The position numbers and the translations under genes were made by a program. Below, in pieces: positions 1-5,626 of a stretch of DNA of 6,117 bases; within the stretch, counting starts at the first letter, position 1; every line of letters begins with the position of its first letter. Source of the DNA: Gemmatimonadota bacterium (GTDB lineage: Bacteria; Gemmatimonadota; Gemmatimonadetes; Gemmatimonadales; GWC2-71-9). The notes under the pieces were generated by a model that searched no databases, had not been told where the DNA came from, and saw only the letters and a program-made list of their open reading frames with translations. The DNA is taken from contig JAHEFN010000151.1 of the NCBI GenBank assembly GCA_024640185.1, positions 1-6,117 of the forward strand. The letters are read 5' to 3'.

Positions 1-1
1 A

Positions 2-2050
2 TGGGTCATCCAGGGTCGCTACAACCACTATCGCTTCGACCTGAATCGCGACTTGCTGGCGTTCAGCCAGGCCGAGACCCGGGCGACGGCCGCGGCGGTG
101 TTGCGATGGCATCCGCAGCTGTTCGTCGACCTGCACAGCACCACCTCGCAGTACTTCTTCGCGCCAGCGGCCGATCCGATCAACGCCAACCTGCCAGCCT
201 CCTCGGTTCGCTGGCTGGAGGCCTTCGGCCGCGGCAACGCGGCGGCCTTCGACGGCTTCGGGTGGCAGTACTACGTCCGCGATGTCTTTGACCTCTTCTA
301 CCCCGGGTACTGGGACAGCTGGCCGTCGTTGATGGGGGCCACCGGGATGACCTTCGAGAGCGACGGCGGCCCGCCGCTGATGCTGCGCAAGAGTGATGGC
401 ACGGTGACCACCTTCCGCGAGGGGATCGCACACCACTTCGTCGCCAGCATGGCGACCCTCACCACGCTGGCCGACCACCGGACCGAGCGACTGCGTGACT
501 ACCGCTCGTTCTTTGTGTCGGCGATGACGGCACCGGCCACCCGATCGGTGCGGCGGGTGGTCCTGCAGGCCGGCGCCGATGAGGTGCGGACTCGCGAACT
601 GGTGGCGGTGCTCCGCTTCCAGGGCATCGAGGTCACCGAGGCGGCCGCGCCGTTCACCGTGACGCGGGCCCGGGACTTTCTTGGCGGCGGGGCCCGACGG
701 CGGGAATTTCCACGGGGGTCGTTCGTGATCGACCTGGCCCAGCCCCAGGGACGGCTCGCCACCGCGATCCTCGAACCGGTCGCGGCCATCGACAGCAGCT
801 TCGCGCGCCGGCAGGTCGATCGCTTCGAGCGGAATCGGCGACGGGGCCGCAACACCGACAGCGAACGCTACGAGTTCTATGACATCACCGCCTGGGCGCT
901 GCCGTTCACCCATGGCATCGAGGCGGTCTGGACCGATGAGGTGATCGCGGTCACCCCGGTCGATCCGGCTGACCGTGCGAACTATGATCTCGTGATGCTG
1001 CCGCCGGCCCGGAGCGGGTACCTGATCCCGCCCGGTACCCGCAACGGACAGTCGCTGGCCCTGGCCCTCCTGGCGGAGGACTTCCGCCTCGGGGTCAGCT
1101 CCACGCCGCTGGTCGCCGACGGGCGCCGCTGGCCCGAGGGGACCATCGTACTTCGCACGGTCCGCAACCCGGACTCGCTGCACACCCGGATCACCGCGTT
1201 GCAGCAGCGCTTCCCGACGGACGTCGTGCCGGTGGAGTCGGCCTTCCCTGACAGCGGCAGTGCCGGGATCGGCAGCGAGTCGGTGGTCGATGTCCGGGCC
1301 CCGACCATTCTGGTCGCGGCCGGCGAGGGAGTCTCGCAGACCGGCTTCGGCGACGTCTGGTGGTACCTCGAACGGGAACTCCAGCAACCGTTCGTGCCGG
1401 TGGAGCTCGACCGATTGGCGCGGATGGATCTTGACGACTACAACGTCATCATCCTGCCGCCCGGTTCGTATGCGGGCCCCCTCGGCACGGCCGGACTCAA
1501 CCGCCTGCGGGACTGGGTCCGAGGCGGCGGGGCGCTGCTGGCGTTGGGCAGCGCCACCCGCATCCTCGATCACGAGGAGTTCGGACTGCGCGAAGGGCTC
1601 GAGGAGCCCGATGGAGAGGGTCTCGTCGGTGCGGATACGACGCTCTCCCCGACAGCCGAACCCGGCCCGATTCCCTCCCCGGGTGCCGCCGGCCAGGACC
1701 GTCCCGAGGACGTCCCCGGCGCCATCGCGCTGGGCACCCTCGACCCGCTGCACTGGTTGCGCTGGGGCTACCCCCGCGACGAGTTGGCGGTGCCGGTTCC
1801 CGGCACCTTCCTGCCGCTCTCGAAGGAGGGCGCCAATGTGGTGGTGTTCGAGGGCGAGAACCCGATTCTCTCCGGCTTCACCTGGCCCGGCAACACGACC
1901 GCCTTCCTGCCGGGCACGGCGTGGGCAACGGTCGACCGTGCCGGGCGCGGCCATGTCATCGCCTTCGCGGAGAATCCGCTCTTCCGCGGCTTCTGGCGCG
2001 GCCCCGCGATGCTGTTCGTGAACGGGATCCTCCATGGCAGCGGACGGTAG
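2..2050 (+). CDS. M14 family zinc carboxypeptidase-like protein with amidotransferase-like C-terminal region (5' partial)
   Basis: Reading is open from base 2 to the TAG at 2048-2050, giving 682 residues; the true start lies upstream of the window. A TTG at 53 is not the start, because conserved sequence precedes it. Visible M14 hallmarks (fragment numbering) are the substrate-binding motif DLNRD at 13-17, matching N144/R145 of carboxypeptidase A; the third zinc ligand in VDLHST (His45), matching H196; and the catalytic glutamate in GMTFES (Glu119), matching E270. The HxxE pair of zinc ligands and any signal peptide would lie in the missing part. After the peptidase domain, residues about 428-525 (VRAPTILVAAGEG through VRGGGALLALGS) look like a class-I glutamine-amidotransferase-like Rossmann fold, with no obvious catalytic Cys triad. 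A Pro/Gly/Glu-rich stretch at about 535-575 follows, then a final beta-rich segment. Similar large M14 proteins are usually exported and act on peptides; the exact substrate cannot be told from sequence. Family assignment is firm, function is inferred. Confidence 0.87.
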   Translation, partial: WVIQGRYNHYRFDLNRDLLAFSQAETRATAAAVLRWHPQLFVDLHSTTSQYFFAPAADPINANLPASSVRWLEAFGRGNAAAFDGFGWQYYVRDVFDLFYPGYWDSWPSLMGATGMTFESDGGPPLMLRKSDGTVTTFREGIAHHFVASMATLTTLADHRTERLRDYRSFFVSAMTAPATRSVRRVVLQAGADEVRTRELVAVLRFQGIEVTEAAAPFTVTRARDFLGGGARRREFPRGSFVIDLAQPQGRLATAILEPVAAIDSSFARRQVDRFERNRRRGRNTDSERYEFYDITAWALPFTHGIEAVWTDEVIAVTPVDPADRANYDLVMLPPARSGYLIPPGTRNGQSLALALLAEDFRLGVSSTPLVADGRRWPEGTIVLRTVRNPDSLHTRITALQQRFPTDVVPVESAFPDSGSAGIGSESVVDVRAPTILVAAGEGVSQTGFGDVWWYLERELQQPFVPVELDRLARMDLDDYNVIILPPGSYAGPLGTAGLNRLRDWVRGGGALLALGSATRILDHEEFGLREGLEEPDGEGLVGADTTLSPTAEPGPIPSPGAAGQDRPEDVPGAIALGTLDPLHWLRWGYPRDELAVPVPGTFLPLSKEGANVVVFEGENPILSGFTWPGNTTAFLPGTAWATVDRAGRGHVIAFAENPLFRGFWRGPAMLFVNGILHGSGR

Positions 2051-2076
2051 TCGCGACCGCTGATCCACAGCCGCAC

Positions 2077-2121
2077 GCGAGAGGCGGCGCATCGCGCGGT
2101 CGGGCCGCGGCGCCTCGCTTT
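2077..2121 (+). terminator. Possible terminator hairpin after the M14 peptidase gene
   Basis: GCGAG (2077-2081) plus GCG (2084-2086) can pair with CGC (2111-2113) plus CTCGC (2114-2118), leaving a two-base bulge. Inside this lies a separate stem CGCGG (2095-2099) with CCGCG (2105-2109) and a five-base loop. Only three T residues follow, and they overlap the -35 box of the next promoter, so this is a weak intrinsic terminator at best. In DNA this GC-rich, chance hairpins are common. Confidence 0.3.
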
Positions 2122-2148
2122 GACCTGACTTGGCAGCCCGACTAGATT
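2120..2148 (+). promoter_or_regulatory. Sigma70-type promoter of the SRP RNA gene
   Basis: TTGACC at 2120-2125 (consensus TTGACA) is separated by exactly 17 bases from TAGATT at 2143-2148 (consensus TATAAT). The predicted start falls at about 2153-2156, which is where the SRP RNA terminal helix begins. An A/T-containing -10 box stands out in this very GC-rich region. The agreement of both boxes, the spacing and the RNA 5' end makes this a strong call, and it fits a constitutively and highly expressed stable RNA. Read-through from it could also feed dnaX. Confidence 0.8.
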
Positions 2149-2152
2149 CGTG

Positions 2153-2253
2153 GTGCTCCAGGTCCGAAGGGTGCCGACGCGCGAACCGCGTCAGGGCCTC
2201 GACGGCAGCAGCGCTAAGCGATGCTCGGTGTCGCTTCGGGTAGCCTGGAGCAC
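2153..2253 (+). ncRNA. ffs: Small bacterial signal recognition particle RNA (4.5S-like SRP RNA)
   Basis: This RNA forms the particle with Ffh that delivers nascent membrane proteins to FtsY and the translocon. The ends GTGCTCCAGG (2153-2162) and CCTGGAGCAC (2244-2253) are perfectly complementary over 10 bp. CCGAAG (2164-2169) pairs with CTTCGG (2234-2239), and 2170-2177 pairs with 2225-2232 with some G-U pairs. The conserved core is visible: GCGAACCGCGTCAGG at 2181-2195 opposite AGCAGCGCTAAGCG at 2207-2220, and GGGTAGCCTGG at 2238-2248. No Alu domain is present, so it is the short form. The apical part is odd: GCC (2196-2198) and GGC (2204-2206) close a loop TCGAC instead of the usual GGAA-type tetraloop. 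Position just upstream of dnaX matches the Bacillus scr-dnaX arrangement. TTTT at 2258-2261 may mark the 3' end. Exact mature ends are inferred from pairing. Confidence 0.88.
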
Positions 2254-2284
2254 TTGCTTTTCCCTCCTCCGCCGGACCGCCTGA

Positions 2285-3919
2285 ATGTCGATCGCCCTCG
2301 CGCGGCGTTACCGACCGCGCCGTTTCTCGGAACTCCTGGTTCAGGATCATGTCGCGGCCGCCCTGCGCGGTGCGGTGTCCAAGGGTCGTGTCGGTCATGG
2401 CTACCTGCTGACCGGTCCGCGCGGCGTCGGCAAGACGACCGCGGCACGGATCCTCGCGATGGCCCTCAACTGCGATGCGCCGACCGACGGAGAACCGTGC
2501 GGCAGCTGTGGATCGTGCTCGCGGATCTGGACCGGCCAGGCCTCGCTCGATGTGGTCGAGATCGATGCCGCCAGCAATCGCGGGGTGGATGATGCGCGGG
2601 ACCTTCGGGAGCGGGCGATGTATGCCGCCTCGCAGGAAGGCCATCACAAGGTCTACATCGTCGACGAGGCGCACATGCTCACGCGTGAGGCATGGAATGC
2701 GCTGCTGAAGATCCTCGAGGAGCCGCCCCCGGGTGTGGTCTTTGTCTTCGCCACGACCGAACCCCAGAAGATCGCCAACACGGCCGCCCCGGTGATGTCC
2801 CGCCTGCAGCGATTCGACTTCCGTCGGATCGGCCCCGCGGCGATCAAGGACCGGCTGCGCCAAGTCCTCGGCGAGGAGGGGGTGGAGGCCGACGAAGATG
2901 CCCTCCTGTTGATCGCCCGACACGCCGACGGCGGGATGCGCGATGCCCTCTCGGTGCTCGACCAGTGCCTCTCCTTCGGCGAGGGGCCCCTCACACCGGA
3001 TCGGGTCCGTGATGTCCTCGGCCTGGTCGATGACGAGGCCTTCGCGGCGATCCTCGACCTGGTCACCAATCGGCGCCCGGGCGACGTCTTTGGCGTCGTC
3101 GACCAGTTGGCCGACGCCGGGGCCGACCTGGTGGAGGTCGCCGGGGGGCTGGCCGAGTTGCTGCGCGCGGTGCTGATGACCCATTACGGGACCACCGCCC
3201 CGGTGCTCTCGGAGTCCGCGCGGGAGCTGGTGGCACGTTCGGCCAAGGCCCTTGCGCCCGAGGATGTGGTGCGGATGCTGAAGCTCCTCGGCGAGGCCGA
3301 GAATCCGCTGCGGCGAAGCGCCAATCCACGGCTCGTGCTGGAGACGTTGCTGCTCCGCTGGGCGATGATGGATCGAGCCGCCGAGCTGAAAGCGCTCCTC
3401 AGTGGCGGGGCGCCGGGGCCAGCGGGGAGCCCGGCGCCCTCAACCCCACCCCCGCCCGCGACGATACCTGAACAGCACGGTGGCCCCCAGGGGCCGGCGT
3501 ATTCGGTGCCCTGGACCGCGGCGGGGGTCCGGGCGGCCTGGCCGGAGATTGTCGAGACCGCCATCCGGCAGAGTCGGTTCTTGGGGCAGGCGCTGGAACA
3601 TGGCGTGCCTCGCCCGGCCGCTCCGGGAGTGCTCGAGCTGGCATTCGGCCCCGACGAGGCGGTCTCCTTGGAGGGTGTCGAGCGGCAGAAGGCCGCTGTG
3701 GAGGCGATTGTCTCGGCCCGCCTCGGGGTGACGGTCTCCCTGACGCTTGCCCGCAGCGACGATCGGGGCGGTGCCGAGGCGGCGACCTCGGCGGCTCCGA
3801 GTGGCCGGCTCACGGTCGAGGCGCTCCGGGCTGACCGCCTCGACCACCTCCGCCGGCGTGATCCAGCGCTCGATGCCCTGGTGGACGCGTTAGATTTGGA
3901 GCTGATCGACGACGCATAG
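2285..3919 (+). CDS. dnaX: DNA polymerase III subunit gamma/tau (clamp-loader ATPase)
   Basis: DnaX is the AAA+ motor of the clamp loader that places the beta sliding clamp on primed DNA; its tau form also ties the polymerase to the helicase. The 544-residue protein shows Walker A GPRGVGKTT (44-52), a four-Cys zinc module (C63, C72, C75, C78), Walker B VYIVDEAH (123-130), sensor 1 around FVFATTEP (153-160), the arginine-finger motif as SRLQ (172-175) where SRC is usual, and sensor 2 GGMRDA (216-221). The clamp-loader collar domain runs to about residue 365. A Pro-rich linker (about 376-405) then leads to a C-terminal domain of about 140 residues. ATG 2285 is the first possible start: an in-frame TGA sits at 2282. 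No clear Shine-Dalgarno sequence precedes it; the leader is pyrimidine-rich. It begins 31 bases after the SRP RNA and is followed by ebfC after 27 bases, so it is probably the first protein gene of the operon. Confidence 0.97.
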   Translation: MSIALARRYRPRRFSELLVQDHVAAALRGAVSKGRVGHGYLLTGPRGVGKTTAARILAMALNCDAPTDGEPCGSCGSCSRIWTGQASLDVVEIDAASNRGVDDARDLRERAMYAASQEGHHKVYIVDEAHMLTREAWNALLKILEEPPPGVVFVFATTEPQKIANTAAPVMSRLQRFDFRRIGPAAIKDRLRQVLGEEGVEADEDALLLIARHADGGMRDALSVLDQCLSFGEGPLTPDRVRDVLGLVDDEAFAAILDLVTNRRPGDVFGVVDQLADAGADLVEVAGGLAELLRAVLMTHYGTTAPVLSESARELVARSAKALAPEDVVRMLKLLGEAENPLRRSANPRLVLETLLLRWAMMDRAAELKALLSGGAPGPAGSPAPSTPPPPATIPEQHGGPQGPAYSVPWTAAGVRAAWPEIVETAIRQSRFLGQALEHGVPRPAAPGVLELAFGPDEAVSLEGVERQKAAVEAIVSARLGVTVSLTLARSDDRGGAEAATSAAPSGRLTVEALRADRLDHLRRRDPALDALVDALDLELIDDA

Positions 3920-3928
3920 GCGTCGTCG
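3907..3928 (+). promoter_or_regulatory. Perfect 9-bp hairpin spanning the dnaX stop codon
   Basis: CGACGACGC (3907-3915) and GCGTCGTCG (3920-3928) are exact reverse complements separated by the four-base loop ATAG, which contains the TAG stop (3917-3919). No T tract follows, so it is not a standard intrinsic terminator. It lies in the 27-base gap before ebfC and could modulate RNA stability, partial termination or ribosome release. The structure is seen directly; the role is inference. Confidence 0.45.
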
Positions 3929-3946
3929 CGTTGACCTTCGGCCGGG

Positions 3947-4243
3947 ATGGACGCGTTGGCGGATTGGCAGAAGCAGGTACCGGTGCACGGCCTCCAGGCC
4001 GAGCGGGCCGGTGAGCGGGATCGGGATCTGGCGGCACGGCTGGTCGAGGTCGAGGCCGGCGGTGGGGCCGTGCGGGTGCGGATCGACGGTCGGGGCCGGC
4101 TCCGGCACCTGACCATCGCCGCCGAGGCCTTCGATCGCCGGGATGCCGAACTGCTCTCGGACCTGGTGCTCGGCGCGGTGGCCGAGGGGCAGCGTCGAGC
4201 GGCCGAGGGCCTCACCGGGGAGTCGGCAGCGGGAGACCGCTGA
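3947..4243 (+). CDS. ebfC: YbaB/EbfC family nucleoid-associated protein
   Basis: Members are small dimeric DNA-binding proteins that coat or organise the nucleoid. The 98-residue length is near the family norm of about 100-110. The N-terminal half (2-35) is a charged helix, as in the family, although it lacks the usual Met/Gln-rich start. The core follows: VEAGGGAVRVRIDGRGRL (35-52), the beta-strand segment with the typical Gly-rich turn, HLTIAAEAF (54-62), then an acidic helix RDAELLSDLVLGAVAEGQRRA (65-85) matching the family pattern of a Leu-rich dimer helix. An in-frame TGA at 3932 leaves ATG 3947 as the natural start; only GGG directly before it resembles a ribosome site, so translation may rely on ribosomes arriving from dnaX. 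The position between dnaX and recR is the conserved one for this family and strongly supports the call. Stop TGA is four bases before the recR start. Confidence 0.92.
   Translation: MDALADWQKQVPVHGLQAERAGERDRDLAARLVEVEAGGGAVRVRIDGRGRLRHLTIAAEAFDRRDAELLSDLVLGAVAEGQRRAAEGLTGESAAGDR
4231..4236 (+). promoter_or_regulatory. Candidate ribosome binding site for recR
   Basis: GGGAGA lies 11 bases before the GTG at 4248, inside the last codons of ebfC. The spacing is slightly long, but it is the best purine-rich match and supports the GTG start over the upstream in-frame ATG at 4143, which lies deep inside ebfC. Confidence 0.4.
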
Positions 4244-4247
4244 GCCC

Positions 4248-4841
4248 GTGGACGCGCTCGAACGGCTGATCGGTGAATTGTCGCGACTTCCCGGGATCGG
4301 TCGGAAGACGTCGGGGCGGCTCGTCTATCATCTCCTTCAGCAGTCGCGTGACCGGATGCTGGCGCTCGCTGCCGCCCTCGTCGATGTCGCGGAGCGGGTG
4401 CATCCCTGCCGTGGCTGTGGCGCACCGACCGAGGACGAGGAGTGCAGCATCTGTCGTGACCCGCGACGGGACGCCAGCCTGCTGTGCGTGGTCGAGGAGC
4501 CGAGTGCCGTCGCCGTGCTCGAGCGCTCGGCGGCCTTCCGGGGTCGATACGTGGTGCTCGGCGGCCGACTCTCACCGCTGGAGGGGGTCGGCCCGGAGTC
4601 GCTCCGGATCGGACTCCTGGAGCAGCGGTTGGCGACCGGCGAGGTTCGCGAGGTGATTCTGGCCACCAATTCCTCCCTTGAGGGGGAGGCGACGGCCACC
4701 TACCTCCAGCAGGTGCTCGCGGCGTACGACGCCGTGACGGTGTCGCGCCTCGCGCGCGGCCTGCCGGTTGGGGGTGAACTCGAATACGTTGACGGAGTGA
4801 CGCTGACCCACGCGATGACCGCCCGAGAGGCCCTGCGATGA
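4248..4841 (+). CDS. recR: Recombination mediator protein RecR
   Basis: RecR works with RecO (and RecF) to load RecA onto SSB-coated single-stranded gaps. From GTG 4248 the protein is 197 residues, the usual RecR size; starting at the in-frame ATG 4143 would add 35 residues of out-of-frame ebfC sequence with no RecR character. Order of domains: helix-hairpin-helix LSRLPGIGRKTSGRL (11-25); Cys4 zinc finger C54, C57, C66, C69; Toprim domain beginning LLCVVEEP (78-85), with YVVLGG (101-106) and LSPLEGVGPESL (108-119); then ATNSSLEGEATATYL, and the C-terminal signature RLARGLPVGGELEYVDGVTL. Small departures from the common pattern are YVVLGG for YHVLGG and ATNSS for ATNPT; neither removes an acidic Toprim residue. 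The gene starts 5 bases after the ebfC stop and overlaps the next start by 4 bases (ATGA). Confidence 0.96.
   Translation: MDALERLIGELSRLPGIGRKTSGRLVYHLLQQSRDRMLALAAALVDVAERVHPCRGCGAPTEDEECSICRDPRRDASLLCVVEEPSAVAVLERSAAFRGRYVVLGGRLSPLEGVGPESLRIGLLEQRLATGEVREVILATNSSLEGEATATYLQQVLAAYDAVTVSRLARGLPVGGELEYVDGVTLTHAMTAREALR
4825..4830 (+). promoter_or_regulatory. Ribosome binding site for the 93-residue membrane protein
   Basis: GAGAGG sits 7 bases before ATG 4838, within the end of recR. It is the clearest Shine-Dalgarno match among the tightly packed genes here and argues that the small downstream reading frame is truly translated, in addition to coupling through the ATGA overlap. Confidence 0.6.
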
Positions 4842-5119
4842 GCCGCCGCACCACAGGTGCCGCGGTGTCATTCCTCGGCGCCGCCCTCGTTGGCGTGGCC
4901 GGTGGCTGGTGGTTGGCGCGTTCCCACGATGCGGCGCACCGTCATGAGCTCTTTGCCTCGAGCACCTGGCGCCGCTTCGCCGCGCTCGGCTGGCTCGAAC
5001 GCCACGGTGACGCTGCCGCGCTGCCGCTGCTGCGCGACTACCTCGCCTGGGAGCAGCAGCCACCGCTGAGGAACCGCGCCAAGAAGGTCCTGGCGACCCT
5101 CGAGTCGGCGGCCGCGTGA
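4838..5119 (+). CDS. Small single-span membrane protein with HEAT-like C-terminal helices, function unknown
   Basis: I do not recognise a named family. The 93-residue product has a basic N-terminus (SRRTT), one hydrophobic segment rich in Ala/Gly/Val (about 8-27, ending GGWWLA), then a soluble tail of about 65 residues. The positive residues before the span and the absence of a cleavage motif suggest an uncleaved anchor; which side the tail faces is not certain. The tail (RRFAALGWLERHGDAAALPLLRDY, then RNRAKKVLATLE) has the spacing of helix pairs in HEAT/PBS-type repeats: a short-residue helix, a Gly-Asp turn, a Leu-rich helix, then an Arg/Ala helix. That would be one to one and a half repeats. 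Its ATG overlaps the recR stop (ATGA), its stop overlaps the mglB GTG (GTGA), and it has a good ribosome site. It is therefore almost certainly a real gene co-translated with both neighbours. A role as a membrane adaptor for the MglA/MglB pair is only a guess from position. Confidence 0.72.
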   Translation: MSRRTTGAAVSFLGAALVGVAGGWWLARSHDAAHRHELFASSTWRRFAALGWLERHGDAAALPLLRDYLAWEQQPPLRNRAKKVLATLESAAA

Positions 5120-5613
5120 CGGCACCGCGGGCGGCCTCGTGGTCCTTCCGGGAGGAAGACTCCGAGCGGATTCGTGTGGTGTTGCAGGACTTCCTGCGGG
5201 ATGCCGGAGGCCGGACGGCCCTCCTGGTCGACCGCGCCGGCCAGATGCTGGTGACCGTCGGGGAACCGCCGACGTTCGATCCCACCGCCTTCGCCTCGCT
5301 GACGGCGGCGGACTTCTCGGCCAACGACCAATTGGCGCGGTTGCTGGGTGAACCGGAATTCGGGGCGCTGTTCCATCAGGGTGAGCGGGAGTCGCTCTAC
5401 CTTGCCGACATCGCGCGCCGGGTGATTCTTGTGGTGTTGTTCGACAACCGGACCACCCTCGGGCTGGTCAAGCTCAGGATGAAGGCCGCCGTGAGCGACC
5501 TCACCGCGATCTTCACGGAGATGTTCGCGCGGGGACCCGACCAGGTGAAGCACGTCGATTCGAGCTTCCTCGGCGAGGCCGAGGACGAGCTCGACAAACT
5601 TTTCGGAAGCTGA
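5116..5613 (+). CDS. mglB: MglB-like roadblock/LC7 domain protein, GTPase-activating partner of MglA
   Basis: In Myxococcus and Thermus, MglB homodimers bind MglA and stimulate its GTP hydrolysis, fixing the polarity axis of the cell. The 165 residues carry one roadblock fold: a helical start (12-30), strand TALLVDRAGQMLVTVG (34-49), helix FASLTAADFSANDQLARLLG (59-78), strands FHQGERESLYLADIARR (86-102) and VILVVLFDNRTTLGLVKLRM (103-122), then a helix (123-139). The FDNRT.LGLV.LR segment and the acidic C-terminal tail ending DELDKLF (158-163) both resemble M. xanthus MglB as I remember it (FDNRTSLGLVRLR and DDIDNLF). The family length is about 160. The GTG start at 5116 overlaps the previous stop (GTGA) and has no Shine-Dalgarno sequence, so translation probably depends on coupling. 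The directly following mglA makes MglB far more likely than a generic roadblock protein. Confidence 0.92.
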   Translation: MTAPRAASWSFREEDSERIRVVLQDFLRDAGGRTALLVDRAGQMLVTVGEPPTFDPTAFASLTAADFSANDQLARLLGEPEFGALFHQGERESLYLADIARRVILVVLFDNRTTLGLVKLRMKAAVSDLTAIFTEMFARGPDQVKHVDSSFLGEAEDELDKLFGS

Positions 5614-5617
5614 GGAT
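5612..5617 (+). promoter_or_regulatory. Ribosome binding site for mglA
   Basis: GAGGAT overlaps the mglB stop codon and sits 9 bases before ATG 5627. The nearby ATG at 5616 is in another frame and is not the mglA start. Having its own site may let MglA be made in excess of, or independently from, MglB. Confidence 0.55.
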
Positions 5618-5626
5618 GCCCCCGGC

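Noticed and set aside
1260..2021. A 253-residue open frame on the + strand inside the M14 gene
   Set aside because: Composition is Arg/Ser/Pro-rich and low in complexity, and it is wholly contained in the conserved M14 reading frame.
2221..2592. A + strand open frame starting in the SRP RNA and running into dnaX
   Set aside because: It begins inside a structured RNA and overlaps dnaX in a different frame; the product is Arg-rich with no domain.
3931..3959. TTGACC at 3931 as the -35 box of an internal ebfC promoter
   Set aside because: The sequence 17 bases downstream is GC-rich with no -10-like hexamer, and it already lies inside ebfC.
3184..4854. A 556-residue open frame on the - strand across dnaX, ebfC and recR
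   Set aside because: It is Arg/Ser/Pro-rich with no family resemblance and lies opposite three firmly identified genes. Long antisense open frames are expected in GC-rich codon usage.
4572..5324. A 250-residue - strand open frame over recR, the membrane protein and mglB
   Set aside because: No recognisable domain; the three + strand genes beneath it have family matches, tight start/stop overlaps and ribosome sites.
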